This document shows, in pieces, positions 32,636 to 43,900 of a DNA stretch of 64,000 nt. The notes beneath the pieces are model-generated. The model searched no databases. It was not told the DNA's origin and saw nothing but the letters and a program-made list of their open reading frames with translations. How positions within the stretch are numbered: position 1 is the first letter of the stretch; every line of letters starts with the position of its first letter. The translations under genes were made by a program, and so were the position numbers. The stretch is from Diogma glabrata (taxonomy: Eukaryota; Arthropoda; Insecta; Diptera; Cylindrotomidae), in the NCBI GenBank assembly GCA_963693315.1, contig OY856188.1:199604826-199668825 (forward strand), read 5' to 3'.

Positions 32636-33417
32636 GTTTGTATTTTTTATTGCAGTTAAAAATCAACAGGTATAGTACTTTTTAGTTCTTGTTTAATCCT
32701 TACCATGACTGCGTTTTAACTGAAATTGCAATGTATTATGCCATTATGGTAATAAATGACTAATATTTAACTTATCAATTTTAATGCCCGATTTATAGTC
32801 AGTAACGTTAACTTTAACTTAACCGTAACTTAAGACACTACAAAATTTTGATTTATAGTCTAATTCTTTAAAAGTAACTGATTTTAAAATCAAAATTTGA
32901 AATAATAAATTTCAAAATAAACATTTGATACAAAATTTAAAAATATAGTAGTTTAATCAATGAGTTTATAATGAAATAGTTTATTCTCAAGCAAAAGTTT
33001 AAAATTTGAGCGAGGCACGAGCGAGAATTTTAATTTGCGAGAGAATAAAATTCATTAAACACGAATCGATTACAATACTTTATTCTCTGACAAAGAATTG
33101 TGTATTATAAAAAATAAAAACATTTTCTTCAATTAAAACAATAAATCTTTATTGTTTTAAATGATAAATCAAATTTCTTATTTAAAAAAACCCTGTTGAT
33201 AAAAAACGCCCATCTCATACAATCAAACAAGTTCAACTTTTTAAAAGATGTAAAAAACAGACCAAAAAAAAGATACGTAAACGCCTGTGTGCGAATAAGA
33301 CAAAACATAATCACTTTTTTTAAAAAAAGATGTCAATCGTGTCTATTTCGCTAATTTTTATACCCATGTTATCCGAAAATAAATAATAAAATGCCCTAAA
33401 CCTAACAAATTTTATTG

Positions 33418-33721
33418 CGATTAATTCTCAAGACGCTACTATTCCATTAAGTATGGTAAGTTAGTGATATCCATTATTTTACGTACACATTCTTAATGTG
33501 GTAGAATCATTACAATTAGTTGTTATTCAACTAATCTGAAAACCAATTTAATATGATCTAGGTTGATCGGGGGGTTAATTTTTATATGGGAGAAATTGTG
33601 AATAGTTAAACTGAATTGAAAAATTCCAATTATTCACCCTCCAGTTATTTGAGTTTATAAAACAATGGATATCATTAACTTACCATACTTAATGGAATAG
33701 TAGCGTCTTGAGAATTAATCG
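33418..33721. mobile_element. 304-base MITE nested in the fold-back element
   Basis: Terminal inverted repeats of about 58 bases start CGATTAATTCTCAAGACG and end CGTCTTGAGAATTAATCG. No coding frame. A word of its interior (ATTGAAAAATTCCAATTATT) recurs at 34016-34035, so part of the inner sequence is duplicated outside it. Confidence 0.8.
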
Positions 33722-33888
33722 AAATAACTCTAAAAATTAGATAGATAATTAATTAGAAATAATTAATTGAATATATCATGTCGTTAGGTCGGCAATCTTT
33801 GTGAAACTGTTAACTTCATTGTAATTGTTGATGACGTTTCAATTCACTAACTAAAAATTTCCATAAAACATGTCAATTGAATGGCTCA

Positions 33889-33958
33889 GTTGATAAAACG
33901 TGTATAACACAAGGTATCGAATTTGTGTTACTGATGAATGGGGTTCGATACCGCCACG
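33889..33958 (+). repeat. tRNA-like (SINE-type) fragment
   Basis: A-box-like TGGCTCAGTTGAT and B-box-like GGTTCGATACC are spaced as in a tRNA, with a possible anticodon stem TAACACAA/TTGTGTTA. The acceptor stem does not pair well, so a tRNA-derived SINE head is more likely than a working tRNA gene. Confidence 0.4.
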
Positions 33959-35508
33959 AAACACGTAAAATTTTTTCTGATTAAAACATGTAAGGTTTAA
34001 TTACAGGATTCCAAAACTGGTTTTAAAATTGAAAAATTCCAATTATTCACCCAGTTATTTGAGTTTAACTATTCACAATTTCCCCATCTAACAAATTTTA
34101 TTTTATTAAATAGTATTTCGAAATTTTTTGTTTAATTTTGTGTTTTTGTTTTATTTATTTTTTTTTTGAGAATCGACCATATAAATCATAATTATCGAGA
34201 AACAAAATTTATTTTAGAAAAGTATCATAGTGTGTATAATATTTTTTAACTAACACATGTTTAAAAAATTTATTTTTCATTTTAAAAGACAAATATTTCA
34301 TCTTTTCGGACAAAGTCGGCACAAAATTTTGCGAAATATACACGATTGACCTCTTTTTAAAAAAAAGTGATTATGTTTTGTCTTATTCGCACACAGGCGT
34401 TTACTTATCTTTTGTTTTGGTGTGTTTTTACATCTTTTAAAAAAGATATGTGTACGCGATCCATTATCAAAGCAATTGTAATTATAATTTGAAAATAATT
34501 TTAATGAAATCAAAACAATTTGACCAATTGGAATCATACCAATTGAATAATGATAATTTTTTTATAGGAAAATTTTCATTAGACAATAGGTTAAGTTTAG
34601 GCTATAGGTTAGAAAACAATACAATAATACATACTATTATTATCGAAAAAACATACAAATAAAGCTGATATAATTAAATGGAAGAGAATAAAAAAATTTT
34701 ATTTTCATATTAATTTCATGCTAATATTTGGTTTTAAAGTCGCTCTTTTCATATCCTTTGCATTTTTTAATAAATAAAATTTTATTTTTATGCACACTTG
34801 CAATTAAATATTAGTTTTCTTCAGTTTTTATACTAAACGTCAAAAAATCCTTAACAAAATCTTTAAGATAGAATGAAATTAACTTTACGTTAAGTTTGCG
34901 TTAACGGCTCTAGTGCATTTTCATACAATTCTACTTTACGTTAAGTTAAAGTTAACGTTAAGTTTAAGTTAAAGTTAACGTTAAGTTAAAGTTACCGTTA
35001 AGTTAAAGTTACCGTCTATAAATCGGGCATAATGCGATCACAATTTTTTATAAATGTCCTACTGCGCTGAAAGATGTGAAGAACTAAGAAAATAATTTGT
35101 CATGGTAAAAGAATAAAAAAAATACTGATCCGTACGGGGTATGGTATGCTAAGGTTTTTATGGTATTCTCAAAAAATAGTATGAAATAAATAGAATAAAT
35201 TTCATTTAAATAAATCAAAATTAAAGATCAAAATGTCGTTTCATTATTCATAATTTCCCATTTGTTTAGAAGTTTTTTTGCAGCTTACAGTACTGTGACC
35301 TTAAGATCTGTTGTGCTTTCTACACACCATCATCGGCTTGTAATTCAAACTGAAAAATTTACTAAATTCAACCGGGCTATTTGAAGCAGGGTCTCATCTA
35401 TTTTCACTCGACGGTTATTTTTCCATACAAAATCAAAATATCCACAAAAACATCCTTACACCCTTTATTCGATTTAGCTCAAAACATCAGCACGGTACTT
35501 GTTTTGCA

Positions 35509-36299
35509 CCCCAATTACTGAAGTCGTGTCACATCCGGTGACATGACTATAGTCATGTCACGTCGCTTAAAATTAATACCGAAATAATTCAATAATACCG
35601 AAGTCGATAAAAACGGTCACGACTAAAACTGAAAACTCTGAAACGAAAACGCTCCAAAACTAGACTAAAAGGTCATTTAAAGCGACATCTGTCTTATAAA
35701 ATGACTTGATGCGTAAAAAACTGGTTCAACAACAGCGCTTTCGCGCTGCAAAAATTTTCGGTACCTCAAAATTTTTTAGTCAGTGCCTTGCCGAAAACTA
35801 TTATCCAAAAAAAATTTTTCAACAAAAATGTTTATTTTAATTCAAATTCATAAAAATTTATTTTGTAAATTCAGTACATATCTCATGCTCAGAAAAAATA
35901 TTAATGCACTTCGTATTATCACTTTGTCTAACAATCATAAATTATAAAAAATATTACAGATGAATAATGAATGCGCTTTAAGCCAATTTATATTTATTAA
36001 GTAAATTTTTTGGAGGATTCCAATCACATAAGCTATTTCCTTCGGTGAGCTGCTTAGCTATCATCAATGGGTTGATGGTTTGTCTTCAAACAGTTCCTAG
36101 TTTTTGTTTTGATGTTGTTAAAGTTGACTAATTAATAAATAGAGTGCCTCTAAACTTCTTTTTAAGTGCCTCAGTGCCTCACATTCTTCATAAGTGCCTG
36201 AAAGGCACTAAAGTGCCTCTTTTGACAGCGCTGTTCAACAATACGAAAATTAATGCAATGTGACTAGTCAATTAAAGTGATATGACATGTCTCGGTATA
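35509..36299. mobile_element. MITE copy 1 (CCCCAATTACTGAAG family), interrupted
   Basis: The sequence matches the complete copy at 48966-49323 on both sides of an inserted hAT-like element (35733-36233). The left end CCCCAATTACTGAAG is intact, and the right end has decayed after TGACATGTCTCGGTA. The subterminal GTGACATGACTATAGTCATG palindrome is shared by both copies. Confidence 0.8.
35733..36233. mobile_element. 501-base non-autonomous hAT-like element
   Basis: It is flanked by an exact 8-base duplication TTCAACAA (35725-35732, 36234-36241). Ends are CAGCGCTTTC and GACAGCGCTG. Near the right end AGTGCCT occurs five or six times, as subterminal transposase-binding repeats do in hAT elements. 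The sister MITE at 48966 lacks this insert. No coding frame. Confidence 0.8.
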
Positions 36300-37083
36300 T
36301 GTAATTCGTCAAGGTTCGTGGCTACTCGTTCCTTTGGCCTGTTATGCAAGTTTTTTTGGAGATCTGGATGGATAGTAAGTAATCAAAATTAGTGAAAATA
36401 ACACGATTACTTCATAAAACTGGCCATAAATCGATATAACTCAAACTCAATCGAATACCTTCATAGTCACTTAAGCGTACTCCAGTCCCTGCTATTGGCA
36501 TACGAGTTAACGTGAGATATCACACCACTGGCAATATCAGTGAGATGTCGCTAGCCAAGACTATGGTAACTGCAAAATTGATTATGGGAGCTGTGGTCCA
36601 ACTCGGAAATATTTTAACTATTCAGAAATTTAAAATGGCATATGATTGAAAGTATTTTTCGAACATTTTTGTCGGAAAAATTTTCGAATCCATTTTACTT
36701 GTCGAAAATTTATATTTGACGTTTTGTTGTAAATTATATTAAGTTATACGTTACGTTTTTTTTATATATCATTTTTACATTTGTTTAATAAACATTTTAC
36801 AATGGAAAAGCGATTCATAATCATAAAAAAAACTAAACTCTCCATATAAATTATATATTCTATCAATATCAACACAAAACAAATGATAAATACGAATATT
36901 AAAAGGTTTTGACATTTTTAAATTCTGTACTAAATGGGTGCGTTTATATGAGAATCGAAAATATTACGAAATATTTCAATCATACATCGCAAAAAATTTG
37001 TCGTAGTATTTTCGATTCGTATAAAAATTTCCGATCAAATTTAATCATACCATACCTGAACTTAATTTGTTTGTAATAGAACC
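36300..37083. other. non-coding stretch with one short hairpin
   Basis: The only structure seen is an imperfect hairpin at 36947-37023 (GAATCGAAAATATTACGA against TCGTAGTATTTTCGATTC), preceded by GGGTGCGTTTATATG, which resembles the Harbinger terminus 140 bases further on. No gene is seen. Confidence 0.5.
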
Positions 37084-37310
37084 ATTGGGTGCGTTCATTG
37101 CACGACAAAAAGTCACAAAATGTAACTTTTTTTGACAACTGGTCGTTCACTGTATTAGTTGTTATCGCCACCACTTAACATTTTATGCGTTCACTGCATT
37201 TATTGTTATAGACGCATAATAACAATTATAAACAGTAGTCGAAAGTGTAGTTAGCTATTGTTAACATTAGAGACAAAACAAAAATTCAAATTTATTAACG
37301 TGAACATAAA

Positions 37311-38235
37311 ATGGAGGAATATTTGGTATTTGCCGTTGATCAAAACAATTGTTTTCTTCAAGAAGAAAACTCTGTTGCGATATTTAATAAAGGTAATTTA
37401 AAAAAATTTATTTTATGTAATACTTTTATTAACAGAAATTTTTAAAATAATTGTTTTAGATAATGAAATGGAATATATTAAAATAAAGGATAATATTTTG
37501 TCACAAATGCGACAAACTGGCTGCCAAATAAACGAAAAGTTGCTGCCTAAAAATGTCGACGCCATTATAGACGCCTCTGGTAATAATTTTAATTTATTTA
37601 CAATAAATATTAATGCTTTATTACAATTATAATCGTATTTTTCAGAAAAAATAAATTGGTATCATAATGCCATTTTAGCGTTAATCGCCGCATACAAAGC
37701 GTGCTATGATGCATCTATGCAAGGAGGGCTGAGAAATTGCCAAATATTTCAAAAAATTTCCGAATCTCTACGGGAGGAAAATTTTATATTTACCAGCCAA
37801 CAATGCAAATGGAAATTCTCTGCTCTGAAGCAGAAATACCAAAAGTATAAAGATGCACAGAAAAGTGGCAATTCTGGTGGTGTTCCCATCAACTTCCGAT
37901 ATTGGGCGGAAATGGATGACATTTTCGAGAAAAGCCACAGCAGTGGGCTACCAGTGGAGTCATCATCATCAAGATATGTCCCAATACCGACACCAGCTGA
38001 AGGACTTGAACCCGAGGAAAACGAACAAGCAATAATCCCTGCTGCCAAAAAAACTAGGCGTGTAACAGTTGCAGAAGCAATTGGGGACTTTAGAAAGGAG
38101 GCTGAGGAACGGCACCGTGAAAAAATGGCCAAGATAGACACGGCAAATGCTCTCACAGAGCGGCAATTGGCACTCCAAGAACGGGCGTTGGAAGAGCACA
38201 AAAATTTGATGATACAGTTAATAAATAAAATATAA
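37311..38235 (+). CDS. Harbinger Myb/SANT-like DNA-binding protein
   Basis: Three exons (37311-37392, 37460-37579, 37646-38235) with GT-AG introns of 67 and 66 bases give 263 residues. The trihelix-type Myb/SANT domain spans about residues 70-155 (INWYHNAILALIAAYK, then KFSALKQKYQKYK and FRYWAEMDDIF). A Pro/Ser-rich linker and a basic segment (KKTRRVTV) follow. The charged C-terminal helix (EERHREKMAKIDTANALTER) may be a coiled coil. In PIF/Harbinger elements this second protein helps the transposase enter the nucleus and bind the element ends. The first two exons are short, and the phases (1 and 1) fit without a stop. Confidence 0.8.
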
Positions 38236-38264
38236 ATTTCTTATAAAAAAATTACCAATTTAAT

Positions 38265-39230
38265 AAATTTTTAACTATGATTTATGTTTTCTATCATTTA
38301 ATTCCTCACTGAATTTCCACTTCTTGTACTTTTCTGGGGTACTGCATTGTCGTCTAGGTTATTAATGTCCGCCTGTTCTAAACCTTCGTTATCAAAATAA
38401 TCTGCCAGATTATTATCTGGGAAGTCTATAAATATGTTAGGTTAAACACAGACTGCTATACTGGTTGCTGGTATTAAGGTGACAAATTCAACACAAATAG
38501 TTTAAGATTTAATTTCAGTCAATTTAATTGCACATATAGGTATAATTAAATAAGTAAATTATAAAAATATCACATAAAATAAGTAATATATGTCTAATAT
38601 AGTTAATATAAATACAAAAATATAAAATAAAATAATAGAAACAGTAAATTTCAAAACATGGTAATTTTTTCAGCATTTAATATATTTCTGATTTGTGGCC
38701 CTTTTCTAGCAATTCTGTGTTTTTTCGATAATAATAATAATATGATTTTTTTGTGGTATTAAAGGCTGAAATTCACATACAACAGAAACAGAATTCCATA
38801 CAAATTTTACAGCAACAGAATTTTTTGCAGTCAAATTTGTATGAAATTCTGTTTCTGTTGTGTTTGAATGCCCGGCATAAGGCTGCGTTACTAGGTCATA
38901 CAAAGCGATAGTTCTATGTTTGAACACTATATTTTAAGCTTTAGTAAAAATATATATTACTATTTTTTTGTAATTTTATGACAACCCAGGACAAAAGATT
39001 CGAAAACTAAAAAAAGAGGACAAGTTTTCTAAAGATGACAGTCGGACAAAAAAGAGGACAGCCCACTTCAAGAGGACAGATGGTCACCTTACTAGTATAC
39101 ATTCGATTCTTTCAATTCCTAGATATTGTAATCTTCAAAAACCAAAAACAAGTCCAAAAAGAAGAGCTAACTTCGCTCAATAAGTAGCCTGGGATAATAA
39201 AAAAGGGCCAAATAAAATACGATTTATTTA
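38265..39230 (-). pseudogene. decayed duplicate of the transposase 3' end, split by an insert
   Basis: 38265-38475 and 39098-39230 are together a diverged copy of 39265-39590 (last transposase exon plus the end of its intron). The copy has small indels, for example three extra bases after CCTTCG. Between them lies a 617-base element (38475-39091) beginning TAAGGTGAC and ending GTCACCTTA, flanked by CTGGTAT/CTAGTAT. It contains a hairpin at about 38778-38862 (ACAACAGAAACAGAATT against AATTCTGTTTCTGTTGT). No protein is expected. Confidence 0.7.
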
Positions 39231-39277
39231 TTATGAAAAAACTTTTTTTACAAATATAATAATAAGCTAATACATTT

Positions 39278-40516
39278 TTAACTAAGATTTATGTTCTCCA
39301 TCATTGAATTTCTCACTGAATTTCCACTTCTTGTACTTGTCTGGGGTACTGCATTGTCGTCTGGATTATTAATGTCCGCCTGTTCTAAACCTTCGTTTAG
39401 ATAATCTGCCAGATTATTATCTGGGAAGTCTATACATATGTTATGTAAAACACATGCTGCCATAATGGTTGCTGGTATACATTCTATTCTTTTCATATCT
39501 AGATATCGTAACCTTCGAAAACGTCCAAAAAGCAGAGCAAAACTTCGCTCAATAACTTGCCTGAGATAATAAAAAAGGAGGTTAATAAATAATTATTAGA
39601 ACATAAAAAAAATTCCTTACCGACACGAAGCGTGAGTTTTATTAAACTTTTTTTGAGCCTGCGTCAGATTTCCCCGATCAATAAATGGAGGAATACACCA
39701 TGATTCTAAGGGGTAGGCCTTATCGCCCAATATTTTTTCATCCTCGTCAAAATAAAAATTCACGTTTTGTTTAACATTTTTGTAAAAATCTGAATTTCTA
39801 AAAATTCGATTATCATGTACAGAACTAGGGTACCCTACAAAACAGTCGATGTAGCGCATTTTGTGGTCACAAATAGCTTGCAACGTTACTGCTGTGAACA
39901 TTTTTCTGTTTGTATATGCCATTTTTTGATCCGCCGGTGCTGTACATGGAACATACGTACCGTCAACTGCCCCTACTACTCCCTTAAGTCCATTATTTCT
40001 TTCAAAGTAGTTTTTTATTTCTAATTTCCGTTCACTGTCCGGAAAGTTTATAAATCTATTTGCGACATGATTTAAAAAATCAATTATACGAAAAAAAATT
40101 TTCGATAATGTCGATTTAGCCAAATCGAATCTTTCCCCAATAGATCTATATGAATCAGGTGTAGCCAGAATCCATATGACTGCCAGCAATTGCTTTTCTG
40201 GCGATATCGATAAATTTTCCCCACCGCGTACTAAGTGCAAATTTGTATTGAAAACATTGAGGAGTTTCTCAAATGCTTCTCTGGACATTCTAAAATTCTG
40301 CTGAAACTCGATGCTATTGTAATTCGATACAATTCGTTCCACATATAAATTAATACGCGGTGGCGTCTCTTTTTGGCTTACAATTAACATAACTTCCTCA
40401 TCTTCTGAGTCCGACAAATCACACGATAATTTTTTAATGTTGGCAATATTATTTATTAATTTGTTTCCATGTTCTATAGCGAGATAAACAATTAATTTTT
40501 TTGTATTATTCGACAT
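39278..40516 (-). CDS. PIF/Harbinger (HARBI1-like) DDE transposase
   Basis: Two exons on the - strand, 40516-39621 and 39560-39278, separated by a 60-base GT-AG intron, encode 392 residues. A helical N-terminal DNA-binding region (residues about 75-150) includes FDLAKSTLSKIF, a helix-turn-helix-like piece. The nuclease domain follows with GAVDGTYVPC (first Asp), YPSSVHDNRIFRNSDFY (conserved HD) and ILGDKAYPL (second Asp). The catalytic Glu is in VIERSFALLFGRFR, which spans the splice junction. The end has IMAACVLHNIC. All motifs of an active HARBI1-type nuclease are present. The enzyme cuts and rejoins the element at its inverted repeats; the partner is the Myb/SANT-like protein on the opposite strand. 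Confidence 0.92.
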
Positions 40517-40706
40517 TATTTATAAGAATTATACCAATGAAACACAAAAATATGTTTGACATATGACGTTTATGACAATTTTCAACACAAAATAACAATT
40601 TGGCGTTCAATACGTTTTGAAGTAATTTTCGTCGACAACGATGTATTTTTGACAATTCAACATTACATCACACCGACAAATTGTTTGTGCAGTGAACGCA
40701 CCCATT

Positions 40707-40917
40707 ATATTCAAATTCGGTTGTGGATTTAGAGCGTTCACATTCCGAACACATTTTATCAAAAAATATATTTTAAGTTCAATGTGTTATATGACGTAAG
40801 TACGTCTCCATATTGAAATTAGACATCATCAACAGAAGTTACAATTAAAGTAAATTGTGAACGCCATTGAAAATATTATATATAATTTTATATTAAAGTG
40901 AATTTTATCTTCTTAAT
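40707..40917 (+). promoter_or_regulatory. short upstream region of copy B between the transposon and the start
   Basis: Only 214 bases separate the Harbinger end from the ATG. The distal half retains blocks resembling the upstream of copy A (AAGTTCAATGTG against GAGTTCAACGTATCG). The proximal half is the shared leader (GTGAACGCCATT, AAAGTGAATTTTATCT). No TATA box was recognised. Confidence 0.4.
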
Positions 40918-42471
40918 ATGGTTGCCGTAAGTTACTTTTGGCATGTTGAAAGTGTTGACGGCTTGATTGTCTTACAATTATTATTTTTACAGAGAACTAA
41001 AGTTTTTGTTGGTAGCTTGGCACCAGGTTGCAAACCGGAAGAATTAAGACGGATCTTTGAAGAGCATGGGGTTGTAACTGAATGTGATATTATGAATAGA
41101 TGTGGATTTGTTCATATGCAAACAGAAGATATGGCTGAAGCTGCAATTAAAGCACTCCATAATAGTACATTCAATGGCGTTAGTATTGTTGTGGAACGTG
41201 GACGCTTGAAGGATAATAAAAATGCCGGTGGTGGACGCAAAGGTGGACGTGGATTTAGTGGTAATCGTGATCGTAAAGGAGGAAATGGAGGCGGTGGTGG
41301 TGGCAATAATGGTCGATTTGGTGATCGTAATAATGGTGGTGGTGCTGTTCGTCGTGATCGTATGGGGGGACGTAATATTGGCGGAAGTGGAGGTCCTTAT
41401 GACAAAGGAAATCGTGATATCAACCGTCGTAATGTAGGCTTAAGAAATGGTGGTGGTTTTGATCGCGGAATGGATGGTCCGATAAATTTGATGAATGCTC
41501 GCAATATTTTAGACGCGTTTGGGTTAGGAGGACTGGGAAATGGAATGAGTGAAAACAATATCAGAGATAATAGATTTGATGATCGTAATTTTGGATTTAG
41601 TAATGAAGATAGACGTGGTTTTGCCTTACCAGAACGAGTAAGGTATCCAGATGATGTCGGACGAAATAATAACATGTTTGACCGTAATGAGCAATTAAAT
41701 GGAAATGGAGGTGGTGGCGGAGGAAGTCTTTTCGATAGACGTGGTGGTGGTGGTATGGATATGGGGGGAATGGGTGATATGTTCAGTAGAAGAATATCAA
41801 TGTAAGTCATTATGCTAAAATTGTAGATGGATTAAATTGAACACTTATGTTTTACAGGGGCAACAACGGCGGAATGGGAGGTGGTAATGGCGGAGGAATG
41901 GGAGGTGGTAATGGCGGAGGATTAGGAGGTGGTATGGGTGGAGTGAGAGGTGGTATGGGTGGAGGATTGGGAGGTGGTATGAGTGGAGGATTGGGAGGTG
42001 GAATGGGTGGACGAATGGGCGGTGGTATGAGTGGAGGAATGGGCAGTGGCATGAGTGGAGGAATGGGTGGTGGACTGAGTGGAGGAATGGGTGGTAATAT
42101 GAGTGGAGGAATGGGAGGCAACATGAATGGCAGTATGGGCGCAGGAAACGGTAGAGGATACGAAAGAGGAGGAAACGGTGGAAACTACAACAACTCATTC
42201 CAAGGTGGAGGAGGTGGTAATAGCGGCATTGATCGGTAAGATTTATTTTTTAATTAAGTTCTATTGCGTATATGTATATACTTTATTTCAATGTTTTGGA
42301 CCCTTCATTATCGTGACACATATTTTTGAAAGAGACTAATTTGTAAAAATATTTCTAGATCTACTTTCTATTAAAACTAGATCTTAAAGTTTTTAATTTA
42401 TTGACGACAATTTCTTAATTTTCTATTATAGAAATGGACCCCGTAGGGAGTTGATGAGCCGTCGATTTTAA
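40918..42471 (+). CDS. single-RRM glycine-rich RNA-binding protein, copy B
   Basis: Exons 40918-40926, 40993-41801, 41858-42235 and 42432-42471, with introns of 66, 56 and 196 bases, encode 411 residues. Structure matches copy A exon by exon: Met-Val-Ala first exon, RRM with VFVGSL and CGFVHMQ, RGG-rich region, FALPERVRYPDD block, Gly-Gly-Met tract, and ending RRELMSRRF. Exon 3 is 378 bases against 240 in copy A because the Gly-Gly-Met/Ser tract is longer. Intron 1 is a multiple of three without a stop, so its retention would add 22 mostly hydrophobic residues. It is a tandem duplicate of copy A; function is inferred only as RNA binding. Confidence 0.85.
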
Positions 42472-43900
42472 GTTATTTTAAAATATTACAATATCTTAAG
42501 TAATATATAAATAAGAATACCATCATTAGCAACTATTTTATATAGTTAACGACGTGTAAGACCTGTATATTCTTTTTAAAGAAGACAACTACAAACTTTT
42601 AGAATAAGATAATTTTAGTAGAATTTTTATATCCTTGATAAAAACGTCTTTTAAAAATAAAAAGACTATTACCGTTTATCTGAACTTATAAATCGTTATA
42701 AGGAAGTAAATTTTTTATCAAAAGTGCGTAAATTTATCATATGTAGTATTACAAATAATTTTAAAGTATGTTTTTAGTCGATTATGCATTTGAAAATCAG
42801 GTATCTATAAACAATTATTTTCGTGTATTCAAATCAATGAAGTCTTATAAATACACAAAATTTCAAACAAATTCTATTTTTATTAAGAAATAATACACAG
42901 TATATACATATTATAACAAAGTAATTATATAAAATAATCGTTTCTTGTGTAAGAATTGCGAATTTTCCCAGTAAAAGTTATTTACATTTTACAAGATTAA
43001 AGTATATAGTAATAGTGGATTGTGCGGTGGAACTGATAATAAGAATGCGGTCCTTTACGTTGCGTAAGATACGCTATCAGTTTATCGCACCAATCAAACT
43101 AAATAAAAGGCATAGAAGCCGTGCGAATACTTTTAGTGTGTCTACTGATTATTTTGCGTTTCGGAAGTCCGATTAAAGATGTACAATTCTTATTAGAATA
43201 AAAATAAATACAAATACATATTTCAAAACAGTATTGTCGTGAATTCTTTAATTTTAAAACAAACGAAGACTAAGTAGCGGATGAATTAAATTAGATAAAG
43301 TACGAGTTGATTGAAGTGAGCTGATAAAACAATCACATAAAAGTCTATAATTCGACACAAAATTATTGCGGTGAAGGAGTGCGAAGAATAAAATTGAAAG
43401 TAAGTAAACAAAAGTTGCGATAAATTGTTACGAATGCGAATAAAACAATTATGTATTCCATTTAGTAAATATATAAGACTGAATTCCAAAAACCAATTTC
43501 AATTCGATCTAATTTAACAAATGATCTCGTTAAACTTTATTTCACATTGATTTATTTCCGATTAATTAATTTCTGGTCTATTTCTTTACATTTCATTCGT
43601 ATTCGCCGGATCATACTACATATTTCAAATGTTGAAAATCGTGATCAATTAATTACATTGCACGATATCCTACGAAAAATTTAAACAGTGAGCACAAAAA
43701 TCATCTAGATCTGGTGACCACCGTTAACTATCATAGATAATTAGACAGTACATTGATAAACACAATTGAATAAATCGTTTACGGAGACGTAACAGTTAGG
43801 ATAGGATATGTAACTTTCTTTGATATTTCTAACAAAACAAGATTTACATTAATGCAAGATTATTTTAAAATCGTTAGTTCTAATGTGGTATTTCTTTTAG
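42472..43900 (+). other. 3' UTR and downstream flank of copy B
   Basis: Homologous to the flank of copy A, with GAAGACAACTACAAA after the stop and the conserved TACAATTCTTATTAGAATA followed by AATAAA at 43203-43208. Similarity continues up to the candidate exon at 43901, so the duplicated segment is at least about 3 kb. No other gene is seen. Confidence 0.6.

Larger units (their letters stand above)
32785..35029. mobile_element. 2.2-kb fold-back DNA element with TAA target duplication
   Basis: Ends are TGCCCGATTTATAG and CTATAAATCGGGCA, with TAA on both sides (32782-32784, 35030-35032). Subterminal arrays of GTTAAAGTTAACGTTAAG words are long on the right (34921-35020) and short on the left. 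Inner 104-base inverted arms lie at 33238-33341 and 34341-34444. A MITE (33418-33721), a hairpin (32979-33050) and a tRNA-like piece (33889-33958) sit inside. No transposase frame is seen. A three-base TAA duplication is the PIF/Harbinger type. Confidence 0.75.
37087..40703. mobile_element. complete two-gene PIF/Harbinger transposon
   Basis: Terminal inverted repeats share GGGTGCGTTCAYTGCAC, and ATT flanks both sides (37084-37086, 40704-40706). Inside are a + strand Myb/SANT-like gene (37311-38235) and a - strand DDE transposase (40516-39278), converging as usual for this superfamily. A degenerate duplicate of the transposase 3' end (38265-38475 plus 39098-39230) is split by a 617-base insert. 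Both genes read through without damage, so the copy may still be competent. Confidence 0.9.

Noticed and set aside
33889..33958. Functional tRNA gene
   Set aside because: A and B boxes are present, but the acceptor stem does not pair and the locus is inside a transposon; kept only as a tRNA-like repeat.
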